From positions 1 through 16,180 of the forward strand of contig WTXD01000229.1 in the NCBI GenBank assembly GCA_022496205.1: a stretch of DNA of 16,180 nt, written 5' to 3'. The DNA is from Gloeopeniophorella convolvens (lineage: Eukaryota; Basidiomycota; Agaricomycetes; Russulales). Shown here piece by piece: positions 1 to 7,922 of the stretch (its first letter is position 1; each line of letters begins with the position of its first letter). A model generated the notes under the pieces. The model saw nothing but the letters and a program-made list of their open reading frames with translations. It was not told the origin of the DNA and ran no database searches. Both the position numbers and the translations under genes were made by a program.

Positions 1-433
1 CCGCAGCCATCGTCACACCTTCGAGCCCAAAGGTGGAAGCAGTCACTGTCGAGGCAGTGCCTCCAGAGGCAAACCCCCTGGTCAAAGGACCTGCCACTAT
101 CTTAGCCCAGTTCATCCCGGCCTCCACTCTTCCTCACTCTGGACCGCCTCCTACCATTGGACCCACCCACGTCGTGGTGGGTAACATGATCATTGACCTT
201 GATGAAGAAGAGACAGAAAGGAAGCATGTACTCGGCCGTCAGCAGGACTACCTAGACCATCTCATCACAGCGACGTTTGAGAACACTGAGTACAACTGGG
301 ACTTCAAGTCGGTTCGTCTAACCGATGTAAAGTCCCGGCTGTCTCAGAAGTTCTATGAACGAATCGACAACTGCTCCGCCAAACGCTGGTATGCCTTGAC
401 GCCAGACTACCGCAAAGGACTTGTAGCAGAAAC
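1..433 (+). pseudogene. ORF3 fragment of an older gypsy copy (partial, cut by copia-1)
   Basis: An open frame runs from the window edge (codons from base 3) to the first base of the copia LTR at 434. It matches the middle of gypsy-1 ORF3 (about 10215-10640): both carry the string GPTHVVVGN, then IIDLDEEE, QDYLDHLITATFENT and FYERID. The frame has no stop before 434. The few codons after that point are LTR sequence, so the apparent 148-residue ORF is chimeric. There is no ATG at the left; the frame clearly continues upstream of the window. Function is unknown. It shows that ORF3 exists in at least two diverged gypsy copies and that the copia insertion disrupted this one. Confidence 0.8.
429..433. 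repeat. Left target-site duplication of copia-1 (GAAAC, predicted)
   Basis: GAAAC immediately precedes the TGTTGA terminus of the copia LTR. The 5 bases after this LTR (GGTTA, 938-942) do not match, so this is not a solo LTR. It is the left end of a longer element, and the partner GAAAC should lie beyond the window. Confidence 0.5.
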
Positions 434-711
434 TGTTGAGACAGACAGGACTCAGGACAGGAAGGACATCTCTGATTAGATTAGATAAGGGACTCGGTGA
501 TCTGCGAGCTATCTGATCTACAATGTATATGACATCATTATGTTCTAGCCCCTAAGGCTGTACCTACTTTCGTTCCTGTTCTAGATTCTTCCGGGCTCTT
601 CCTTGACCCACCTGCAGTTCCGGTCGACCCACTTTAGTTCCGCTTTCACATGGGTCTCTGGTTATCACATGTTGCTGTTGTTTATCACATGCAAACCACA
701 CTCCTTTTGTG

Positions 712-719
712 TATATAAA
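712..719 (+). promoter_or_regulatory. TATA box of the copia LTR promoter
   Basis: TATATAAA sits in the LTR about 278 bp from its start. It is conserved in the copy at 11134-11141 and, as TATATAAG, in the inverted copy (about 6879-6886). It is the expected core promoter of the element, with transcription starting roughly 25-35 bp downstream, close to the hairpin at 742-772. Confidence 0.7.
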
Positions 720-741
720 GGATGCTGTTTTCGCCCTTGTA

Positions 742-772
742 GCCTCAGTCTGTTGACTTCACTGACTGAGGC
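742..772 (+). other. Conserved hairpin near the copia transcript start
   Basis: GCCTCAGTC and GACTGAGGC form a perfect 9-bp stem around a 13-nt loop, about 22 bp after the TATA box. The stem is unchanged in the copy at 11164-11194 and in the diverged inverted LTR (about 6824-6855), where the loop differs in sequence and length. Confidence 0.6.
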
Positions 773-937
773 AAGTACTTTACTTCCGGAACTTCCGGAC
801 TTGCACTTACCTAGTTACTTTAGCTTTGCTCTTGCTTGCCTAGGTATTGCGCCAATGACATTTAGTCTGTTGACTTCACTGACTGAGCTTTGCTCTTGCT
901 TGCCTAGTTGGCACCCTGTTTCTGCTGCGCTTCAACA

Positions 938-954
938 GGTTATGGGCCCTGGCC
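938..954 (+). other. Primer-binding site of copia-1 (half tRNA-iMet type)
   Basis: GGTTATGGGCCCTGGCC directly follows the LTR. GGTTATGGGCCC is complementary to the anticodon-loop region of eukaryotic initiator methionine tRNA (GGGCCCAUAACC). Drosophila copia is known to prime from a 5' half of this tRNA rather than from its 3' CCA end. The site does not begin with the TGG expected for 3'-end priming. Confidence 0.7.
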
Positions 955-1833
955 TTTAACTTTTTAGCAAGTCTTACTTCCGCACTCGCAACTCCCATTG
1001 TGAGTATCCTCCTCAGCAGCAAGGTGTTAACCCTGTCAGCACCTATGCGAGGCATAGGGGCTGTGCCTAGCACTTGGGCCTTGATGGCTTCCATGCGAGC
1101 ATGTGGGAAGGAGCCAGGCATGGCAGAACCACTGTAAGCTTCTCCATCCCACCGTGCGCATCATGGTCTCTGTACATATCTATACTATACCAGTACTATA
1201 CTTGTTCCTGGGGAAACCCCAGCAGCGTGCAGTAATTAGCCACTGTCTGTGGAGCCAGAAGAGCGGCCTTATGCCCCTTAGGCAAGCAGGGGGGAAGCCC
1301 CTTGTGATGCTATTTGGCTAGTGAACAGTTGGCTGTCTGCCCTTCAGTGGGAGCAGTTTAGGTGTATAACAAGGCAGGGAACACCACCCTAGACCTTGCG
1401 TCTGTTACAACTGCACTACCCTACTTACAGTAGTACATAGGGATGAGCCTCATAGTTCTGCTCTTGCATGATTTTTGCGTCAGTACCAGGTCTCTATGAC
1501 TATTGGGAAACAGAGCGCCATGCATGATGAACAAATTGGACCCCCTTATTCATTGCCCCAATCATCTAGGGCTTAAGTAGAAGTTCCCCCATAGCGCACA
1601 GATGGGCTATTTCAATGCCGTCTCTGTGGTCGTGCTGGGCGGCTCACTTCTATGGTGGATTAGTTACAAATTGTACTATACCAAGTCGCACTAAAGGGCT
1701 CTGGAGACTGGTCCAATTGGATCAGAGGTACAAGTTCACAGGCATGGGGGTTACGCTACAACCGCAACTATTCTTGCTACCAGCAACACCTGTCGCTGAC
1801 TGCTCCGCAACGACAGTGTAAATCATTGCAACT
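955..1833 (+). other. Untranslated leader of copia-1
   Basis: About 880 bases lie between the primer site and the Gag ATG. I find no convincing coding region; the short ORFs here show no domain. The leader has several perfect short hairpins: CCTATGC/GCATAGG with a 3-nt loop (1042-1058), CTGGGG/CCCCAG with an AAA loop (1208-1222) and AGGGG/CCCCT with a 5-nt loop (1288-1302). Such leaders commonly carry dimerisation and packaging signals; that role is inference here. Confidence 0.5.
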
Positions 1834-2547
1834 ATGCCAACTCCGTCCGGCAATGCCACCCCAGTCCAGGGGAACACTCCTCTTCCACCAGCGCAAGGCG
1901 CAACTGGCACCACATCCATTTCCCAAAATGTCGCCACCATTCACCAGCAGAACTTCGCCTTCGTCATGCCCTCTTTCCTGCGCATTCCAGAGCTGGAAGA
2001 GACAAACTGGGCGGCATGGAACCAAAAGTTCCTATCTGCCCTTGGCATGAACGACTGTGCCATCCTCCTTGTCCACACCTCTCCTCCTGCCGGAACTGAT
2101 CCCGACGACTGGGAACTCATGACCCACCGGGTTACTGCATTCATGATGGGGTGCATCATCCCGGAAGTCTACTCGCAAGTCCCAGATGTCGAGTTTCCCT
2201 CGGTCAAGGAGAAATATGACCAGTTGCGCGTCCTCTATGGCGGCAACACAGTCATGAGAGGCTGGAACTTGTGGCGTGAGTTCAATGTGTGGCGCATTAA
2301 CGACTCCCAACCCCTCGGTCTGCAGATTAGGCATCTGAAGGAGTTGCGCAAGCAACTTGCGGAAGTTGGCCTTGGCAAGTCGGAACTCGAGGTTTGCCTC
2401 ACCCTTGTCGACGCTCTTGGTGGTACCAAGTACCAGGGAACTCAAGACGTCCTCTTGGCAACCCATGACCCCAAGACTTTCGTGCTCAAAGATATTGAGC
2501 CCCTGATCCAAAACGCTGAAGAGATCAGGGAAGGTCCTGCTGGTGGT
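1834..2547 (+). pseudogene. gag: Copia-type Gag, truncated by gypsy-1 insertion
   Basis: Starts at an ATG (MPTPSGNATPV) and stays open for 238 codons until the LTR of gypsy-1 begins at 2548; residues after GPAGG are LTR-encoded. The N-terminal 30 or so residues are Ser/Thr/Pro/Gln-rich. From about residue 50 it looks like the gag polypeptide of LTR copia-type elements (UBN2-like): LEETNWAAWNQKFLSALGMND, a KYDQLRVLYGG helix, WREFNVWRINDS, then the LKELRKQLAEVG and LEVCLTLVDALG helices and an IEPLIQNAEEIR helix. This protein would form the virus-like particle shell. The zinc knuckle, protease, integrase and RT of copia-1 are not in the window and should follow beyond the right end, after the nested gypsy elements. 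Confidence 0.8.
2543..2547. repeat. Left target-site duplication of gypsy-1 (GTGGT, predicted)
   Basis: GTGGT precedes the TGTCACGAAC terminus. The partner cannot be seen because the 3' LTR of gypsy-1 is itself split by gypsy-2 and resumes beyond the window. Confidence 0.5.
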
Positions 2548-3090
2548 TGTCACGAACTGTACGATACATTTTCTTTTCCTTTCCTTATTGTGACTGTACG
2601 ATACGAGTTCCGGTCCGACTCCATGACTCGGGGACGCTTATCTTTCACTCATCATACGATTCCCCCATTCTTCTTGACGCGCCCCTTATGCCATTGGATA
2701 CCTACTGTACTTCTACCTAGGAGACCCACCTTGAGTCCGCTCTGACTCGGTTTGACTCGACACTAGGACATTATGTAAACCGTTTCTCTTACAGTACTCA
2801 AGGTGTAGCAGTTGTACTCTAAGGCCTTAAGCCTTTTCTCCTTTGTCAATCGACGAGGTTACCAGGGATTCCGCATAAGGGACTTGTCTGCCCAAGCATC
2901 GCGAGGTTTCCAGCTTGAATTTCTACGTACCGGAGGCCGATTGCCTCCATTCGAAGACATCACGTCTTATCCAGGATCTCGTGCACATTCGCGTGCACTG
3001 TCGAGGACCGGCTCACATCGAGACCGACTTATCGAACCTTGCTCGTCTCAGCCCTCGCCAGCTCCGCTCGCGCCGGCTCAGGCCGTGACA
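2548..3090 (+). repeat. 5' LTR of gypsy-1 (543 bp)
   Basis: Starts TGTCACGAAC and ends GGCCGTGACA (TGTCA/TGACA termini). ACTGTACGATAC occurs twice near its start (2556-2567 and 2593-2604). The middle contains AAGCCTTTTCT (2829-2839), which in the other gypsy LTR copies reads AAGCCTGTTCT and is complementary to the primer site just after the LTR. The 3' half is an open frame (from 2812) that continues in frame into gag. A GGAGGC/GCCTCC inverted repeat lies around 2932-2950. Homologous copies are at 5801-6342 (inverted), 9645-10186 and 11929-12086. Confidence 0.9.
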
Positions 3091-4668
3091 TTAGAACAGG
3101 CTTCTCAGTCTCGAGAGCCGACAATCGCAGAACTTGTGCCTATCCGACTTCCTTTCGCACAGGACGAGGACGTCGCTCCCGTCGAACTCAGAGGGGAAGG
3201 ACTACAAGGAATCTTCCACGATTGAGAGAACGGTTACTATCTGATCCTTAGCGGACAGACCCTATGAGTCCACTTTTCGACCGACCAAGGCTGGAACTAC
3301 GTCCAGTGGTCAGGAATCCACCAGAGATACGAACTCACCTCACCCGTGATTGCGTCAGGAATACCAAACCGAGACCAGGTAGCACAGTGGTTTCGCGATC
3401 ACCCCGTCTCCCCAGAACACATGACTCCCACTTCTACCCAACCCCAGAACTCCTCCGACCTCACAGGCGTTGCACAACATCTTGAAGAAGCCGCTGTGGC
3501 ACTCATATCCCCGACACCTGATCCTACATCCTTACCAGCGCGCGAGATGGCTGAGGAAACCCGAGTCGATTCCACAATCACCGCATCCCGTCGAGATGGC
3601 GGGAAACTCACAGGAGAAGCTCTGTTCATCTTTAACGGAGAATCCAAACGATATGCCGACTTCATGCGGCAGTTCAACCTCTACGCATTCCTGAATGACA
3701 AGAACTCGACGTTCACCGACCCACTGAAAAAAATATCCTTCTGCCTCACATACTTTCGAGGTGCCATTGTGACCAACTGGGTCCAAAGGCAGATCGAGTG
3801 GCTGGAGAAAATCAAGGCAAACAGCGTCCTTGACCCACCAGTACCCTTCGCGACGAGGGACACCGCCTGGACGGTGTTTAAAGATACCCTCGACAAACAG
3901 TTCCTAAATCAAGGAACCGCCGTTAACGCCAAACTACTTCTGGCGAACATGAAGTTCCGAGCCCCCAAACCAATCGAGGAGTATATCGGAAAGTTCCGCA
4001 CTCTCGCAGAGCGAGGGAACTTCCACCTCGACGCTGAGTCCACCATCATCATGTTTCTCCGATCGTTCCCGAACGCCCTCGTCCGGGAAACCGCACGACA
4101 AGGAGGAGACATATTTGGAGTAAACCCTGGCAGCACACGATGGACCTTCGATAAATGGGTGGAGAAGCTTTGCGACCAGCAGCTTCAGTATCAGCTCATG
4201 AAGGAGATCTATGGAAATCCAGAAATCCCGAGACAGCAGCCGTGATTTCAGTTACGACGCCCCGGAGGAGGAGGATCACCACCACGAAACGACGGAGTAG
4301 TTCCCATGAACGTGGATACGTTGATGGTCAATCAGACCCAGACGTTCGTCCATCAGAAGGGAAAGAAACTCACGCCCGACGAACGAACCTCGTACATGCA
4401 GCAGGGACGCTGTTTCCACTGCGGCCAGCAGGGACATGTTTCACGTTCCTGCCCGCAAAAGGACTCATGTCCTCGGGAAACGCGTCAGCGACAGCTCGAC
4501 ACGACGAACCCCACGACACTGACTCCTTCCACCTCTACCACTCCTTCCATTTCCCCACAAACATTCGCGGCATATCTGGCAAACGCATCCGACGCAGAGA
4601 AGGAATCCATCTTCAGTGTCCTTGAGAAGGACAAGGATTTCAGCGTCCAGGATTTTCAACAAGCTTGA
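2875..4668 (+). pseudogene. gag: gypsy-1 Gag (capsid plus CCHC nucleocapsid), three premature stops
   Basis: One frame carries gag from within the LTR to the stop at 4666-4668, broken by TGA at 3223, 3265 and 4243, each plausibly a former CGA. The capsid core lies at about 3600-4200: FNGESKRYADFMRQFNLY, then WTVFKDTLDKQFLN, PIEEYIGKFRTLAERG and IIMFLRSFP. This is the helical pattern of the Ty3/retrotransposon gag family. After the TGA at 4243 a basic Gly/Arg/Pro stretch leads to the zinc knuckle CFHCGQQGHVSRSC (4411-4452, C-X2-C-X4-H-X4-C). No in-frame ATG exists between the LTR end and the capsid. The best start is in the LTR at 2875, now ATA, but ATG at the same site in the inverted LTR copy (6017-6015) and GTG at 9971. 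The start is inference; the domain calls are firm. Confidence 0.75.
3093..3103 (+). other. Predicted self-priming site (Tf1/sushi type) of gypsy-1
   Basis: AGAACAGGCTT lies two bases after the LTR end. Its reverse complement AAGCCTGTTCT occurs in the LTR at 9925-9935 and, in the inverted copy, at 6053-6063. The element's own 5' LTR has one mismatch (2829-2839). There is no TGG expected for tRNA 3'-end priming. In Tf1 and relatives the first 11 nt of the transcript anneal to the PBS after the LTR; the 11-nt length and position fit that model. The transcript start is inferred, not shown. Confidence 0.6.
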
Positions 4669-5456
4669 GTAGAGTGATCCTTACTTGAGCTGTCTTCAGC
4701 ACCGATGTACTAGTACGACTCTCCTATGCCAAAAATGCGATCAGAGTTCCCCTATACATCCGGAGTGCACATAAAAGGATTGACGACAAAGCCCTGGTCG
4801 ATAGCGGGGCTACCGACAATATCATCGACTGGAAGGTCGTAAAACAGCACGGCCTCCAAGTGAAACGACTTGCTCATCCTTGCATCATTCAAAACGTGGA
4901 TGGAACTCGAAACCGGTCCGGTGATATCACTCACTACACCGAATTCGATGTATCAGCTGGAGGAAAATCACATTCCCAGCACTTCTACATTTCCAGTATC
5001 GGAGGAGAATGCATTATCCTCGGATTCCCCTGGCTACAACTATTCCAACCCCCGATTCTGTGGGGTGAACGACGAGTAGCAGACGATTTCCACCCCATCA
5101 CCCTCTCCACTTCAGACGCATCTTCGTGGAAACCTACACCCACGACGTTCAGAGCAGGAGCACGTGTATCAAACGTCCATTCCCTGGCGGAATGGGAAGA
5201 AGAAGCACATGCTCACGTTCAACTCTATCTCTCAGGAGTAGAACCCCTGAACCTAGACGCAGAAGATGAAATCTACTTCGGTTCGCCGCCAGAACTTGTT
5301 GACGAGGTTCGCCTCTTCCGAGTAACCCAGGCGCAGCAGCTTGCCGAAGCTGCCCTCGACCCGAATAAAACTAACCCTGATCCCATTCCGCCGCACTATC
5401 GACACTTCGACAAAGTGTTTAGTGAGGAGGCGGTGCAGAGATTCCCAGAGTCGTGA
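4626..5456 (+). pseudogene. pol: gypsy-1 Pol: aspartic protease segment
   Basis: The Pol frame is -1 relative to Gag and overlaps its end (open from 4626). A TGA at 4686-4688 and a TGA at 5454-5456 interrupt it. The protease active site is ALVDSGATDNIID (Asp-Ser-Gly codons from 4800), followed about 75 residues later by the second conserved strand CIILGFPWL, as in retropepsins of Ty3/gypsy elements. It would cleave Gag and Gag-Pol in the particle. The stretch after it (about 5080-5450, acidic, ending FDKVFSEEAVQRFPES) is the usual linker to RT. I see no classical slippery heptamer in the overlap, so how the frame change works is open. The frame is the same as that of RT. Confidence 0.8.
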
Positions 5457-5800
5457 CCCTGGGATCATCCCATCGACCTGAAGGACGACGTGCCCCCATC
5501 ACTTCCATGCAAAATATACCCTTTGTCCCCTTCAGAACAGACGGCGTTAGAGTCCTTCCTGGACAAACATCTGAAGAAGGGATACATCCGACCATCTAGC
5601 TCCCCATACGCCTCTCCCTTCTTCTTTGTTAAAAAGAAGGACGGGAAACTCCGACCTGTACAGGATTACCGCCAGCTGAATACCTATACAGTAAAGAACA
5701 ACTATCCTCTTCCGCTCATCGAAGAGATACTCCATAAACTCCAGACCGCCCGACTCTACATGAAGTTCGACGTATGATGGGGATACAACAATATCCGCAT
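5457..5800 (+). pseudogene. pol: gypsy-1 Pol: reverse transcriptase, N-terminal part
   Basis: Continues the Pol frame after the TGA at 5454: [22 protein letters not shown], then the RT fingers [31 protein letters not shown] and [16 protein letters not shown] second TGA (5775-5777) falls in FDV-stop-WGYNN, where relatives, including gypsy-2 in this window, have Arg, so CGA to TGA is likely. The segment ends at ATCCGCAT, where an inverted gypsy LTR is inserted. Removing the LTR and one copy of CGCAT restores the frame to the next RT segment (IRI followed by KEGDQWKA). Confidence 0.88.
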
Positions 5801-6347
5801 TGTCATGGCCTGAGCCGGCAGGAGCAGAGCTAGCAAGGGCTGAGACGAGCGAGGTTCGATAAGTCGGTCTCGATGTGAGCTGGTCCTCGAAGGTGCACAT
5901 GAGTGTGCACGGGATCCTAGATAAGACGTGATGTCTGAAGAGGGAGGCAATCGGCCTCCGGTACGTCGAGTTCAAGAGCTGAAGACCTCGCGATGCTTGG
6001 GCGAACAAGTCCCTCATGTGGATTCCCTGGTAACCTTGTCGATTGACAAAGGAGAACAGGCTTAAGGCCTTAGAGTACAACTGCTACGCCTTAAGTACTG
6101 TAAGAGAAACAGTTTACATAATGTCCTAGTATCGAGTCATACTGAGTCAGAGCGGACTCAAGGTGGATCTCCTAGGTAGAAGTACAGTATTTGTCCAATG
6201 GCATAAGGGGCGCGTCAAGAAGAATGGAGGAGTTGTATGACGAATGAAAGATAAGCGTCCCCGAGTCATGGAGTCGGAATGGAGCTCGTATCGTACAAGG
6301 GTGATAAGGAAGAAAAGAAATTGTATCGTACAGTTCGTGACACGCAT
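5796..6347 (-). mobile_element. Solo gypsy LTR, inverted, in RT, with CGCAT duplication
   Basis: The LTR is 5801-6342 (542 bp), read on the - strand as TGTCACGAAC to GGCCATGACA. CGCAT lies on both sides (5796-5800 and 6343-6347). Perfect duplications and no internal region make it a solo LTR left by LTR-LTR recombination after insertion. It belongs to the same family as the gypsy-1 LTRs but to another subgroup, closer to the copy at 9645-10186: both have GAGCTCC and TTCCGACTCC near the start and TTGGAC before AATACTGT. It carries the intact AAGCCTGTTCT (6063-6053) and an ATG (6017-6015) at the site proposed as the Gag start. Confidence 0.93.
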
Positions 6348-6657
6348 CAAAGAAGGCGACCAATGGAAAGCCACATTCAAAACGAATCGCGGTTTCTTCG
6401 AACCCATAGTCATGTACTTCGGACTTACGAACTCCCCATCCACGTTTCAGACCATGATGAACGAACTGTTCAAGGAAGAGATCGACTCCGGTCTCGTATT
6501 CATCTACATAGACGACATCCTCATCGCAACCCCCGACGATATCACTCTTCACCGGAGCATGGTTGAACGAGTGCTCCAGAAGCTCCTCGATAATGACCTC
6601 TACCTGAAACCCGAGAAATGTACTTTCGAGAGCACGAAGGTGGACTATCTCAGTATG
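6348..6657 (+). pseudogene. pol: gypsy-1 Pol: reverse transcriptase, catalytic part
   Basis: Resumes RT after the inverted LTR: KEGDQWKATFKTNRGFFEPI, VMYFGLTNSPSTFQTMMN, then the catalytic YIDD (codons from 6505) in FIYIDDILIATPDD and LYLKPEKCTFESTKVDYLSM. The two Asp of YIDD together with the Asp of FDV in the previous segment form the polymerase triad. Coding ends at GTATG, the duplicated target of the inverted copia LTR; the frame resumes at 7149 with ILNGDQIEMDPVKL. Only the insertion breaks this segment. Confidence 0.92.
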
Positions 6658-7148
6658 TGTTGAAGCGCAGCAAAGGGTGGAGTGACAACTGAAGGACACA
6701 GAGTGACGCTCAGTCAGAGAAGGTCAAAAGACTTATACATTAGTGCAATACCTGAAGGACACAGAGTGACGCTACAAGGTAGGGTAAGCATAAGGTAGAA
6801 GTGAAAGGAGCGGTAGTGTACTTGCCTCAGTCAGAGAAGGTCAAAAGACTGAGGCTACAGAGGCGAAGAAAGAGGTCCTTATATACAGTAAGGAGCGACA
6901 GATAGCATGTGATAAACACTGCTTAGAAAGCCTAGGAGACCCACATGAAACGGAGTAAGAGTGGGTACCGGAGTACAAGGTGGGTCATAGAATGCCCTAG
7001 AATAGTCCAGAATCATGGAAACGAATGTGGGGCTGAGCACAGCCTTAAGTCTAGAACATTATGTACACAAGATAAGATAGTCCTTGATCATTAGGTCCAT
7101 ATCTAATCTAATCAGAGCCGCCAGGACACTGTCCGTCTCAATAGTATG
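6653..7148 (-). mobile_element. Solo copia LTR, inverted, in RT, with GTATG duplication
   Basis: The LTR is 6658-7143 (486 bp), flanked by GTATG (6653-6657 and 7144-7148). On the - strand it would start TATTGAGACGGAC (the first two bases TG have become TA) and end GCTTCAACA. It is a diverged subfamily of the copia LTRs at 434 and 10834. It has its own versions of the two internal repeat pairs (22-bp 6689-6710 with 6752-6773; 23-bp 6711-6733 with 6828-6850), the conserved 9-bp stem and a TATATAAG box near 6879-6886. Confidence 0.9.
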
Positions 7149-7922
7149 ATCCTGAACGGCGATCAGATCGAGATGGACCCCGTGAAGCTTGACGGTATCA
7201 GGGACTGGCCAGTCCCAAAGACCATCAAGCAAGTACGAGCGTTCCTTGGGTTCAGGAACTTTTATCGTCGTTTTATCAGGGATTTCGGTAAGATTGCTCG
7301 ACCTTTGAATACCCTTACGAAGAACGATACCCCCTTCCATTGGACTAACGAATGCCAACTTGCTTATGAACGACTCAAAGATACTTTCCTTTCGAACCCC
7401 GTACTTATTCATGTTGATCACGATAAACCTTTCTTTCTCAAGACAGACGCTTCCTCCTTTGCATGCGGCGCAGTACTTTCACAGAAGGGTGTCGATGGAC
7501 GACGACACCCTATAGCATACTATTCACACTCATTTGCACCCGTCGAACAGAGATACGACGTCTACGACCGAGAACTCTTAGCTATTATAAAGGCGCTGAA
7601 GGAATGGCGCCATTACTTAGCAGGAGCCAAACACCCGATTACAATACTCACGGACCATCGTAACTTATTATTTTTTAAGGACACTTGGAAGGTTTCGCAT
7701 CGCCAGGCGCGATGGCACGAGGACCTCGCCAAGTTCAACTTTATTATCCAGCACGTCCCTGGAAAACAGCACACCCCTGCCGACACCCTCTCTCGACGAC
7801 CCGACCATGACGATGGCTCCATCGAACACGAAGAAGTGGCCATACTCCCTCCCGACGTATTCGTAAACTCGACATTCCTGACAGGAACACTGTCTCTCGA
7901 GGATCGCATTCGAGTCGCCTAG
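7149..7922 (+). pseudogene. pol: gypsy-1 Pol: RT thumb/connection and RNase H
   Basis: The RT C-terminus (DWPVPKTIKQVRAFLGFRNFYRRFI) is followed by RNase H with its acidic residues in FLKTDASSFACGAVL, in VYDRELLAIIKAL and in ITILTDHRNL. RNase H degrades the RNA strand of the cDNA hybrid. The segment ends QHVPGKQHTPADTLSRRPD, the standard tether to integrase. A TAG at 7920-7922 (probably from CAG) interrupts the frame, which continues at once into the integrase. The ATG at 7146 belongs to the duplicated GTATG and is not a real start. Confidence 0.9.

Larger units (their letters stand above)
434..937 (+). repeat. 5' LTR of copia-1 (504 bp)
   Basis: The LTR starts TGTTGAGAC and ends GCTTCAACA, giving TGTTGA/TCAACA terminal inverted repeats. 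It is nearly identical to the solo LTR at 10834-11359: I count about ten substitutions, nine of them transitions, plus one 22-bp indel. It is more distantly related to the inverted copy at 6658-7143. It contains a TATA box (712-719), a 9-bp-stem hairpin (742-772), a 21-bp tandem-repeat unit (605-641) and two pairs of internal direct repeats (747-770 with 864-887; 822-843 with 886-907). It is followed at once by a primer-binding site, which identifies it as a 5' LTR. Confidence 0.9.

Noticed and set aside
747..907. Repeated units in the copia LTR as a CRISPR array
   Set aside because: Only two copies of each unit, inside an LTR with TATA box and eukaryotic retroelement context.
1103..1321. 72-residue ORF in the copia leader
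   Set aside because: Short, no domain, and it spans hairpin-forming noncoding leader.
1710..1735. TTGGATCAGAGG resembling a plant copia primer site
   Set aside because: It lies about 780 bases from the LTR; a primer site must be next to the LTR, where the half-tRNA site is found.
2032..2553. Minus-strand 173-residue ORF
   Set aside because: Antisense to copia Gag, no recognisable domain; an ORF shadow.
3346..4245. Gag starting at 3346 as a complete 299-residue protein
   Set aside because: The codon at 3346 is GTG, the frame is clearly coding upstream of it, and TGA at 4243 separates it from its own zinc knuckle in the same frame.
5547..6080. Minus-strand 177-residue ORF in RT
   Set aside because: Mostly the inverted gypsy LTR plus antisense RT; relevant only to the idea that the LTR carries the Gag start.
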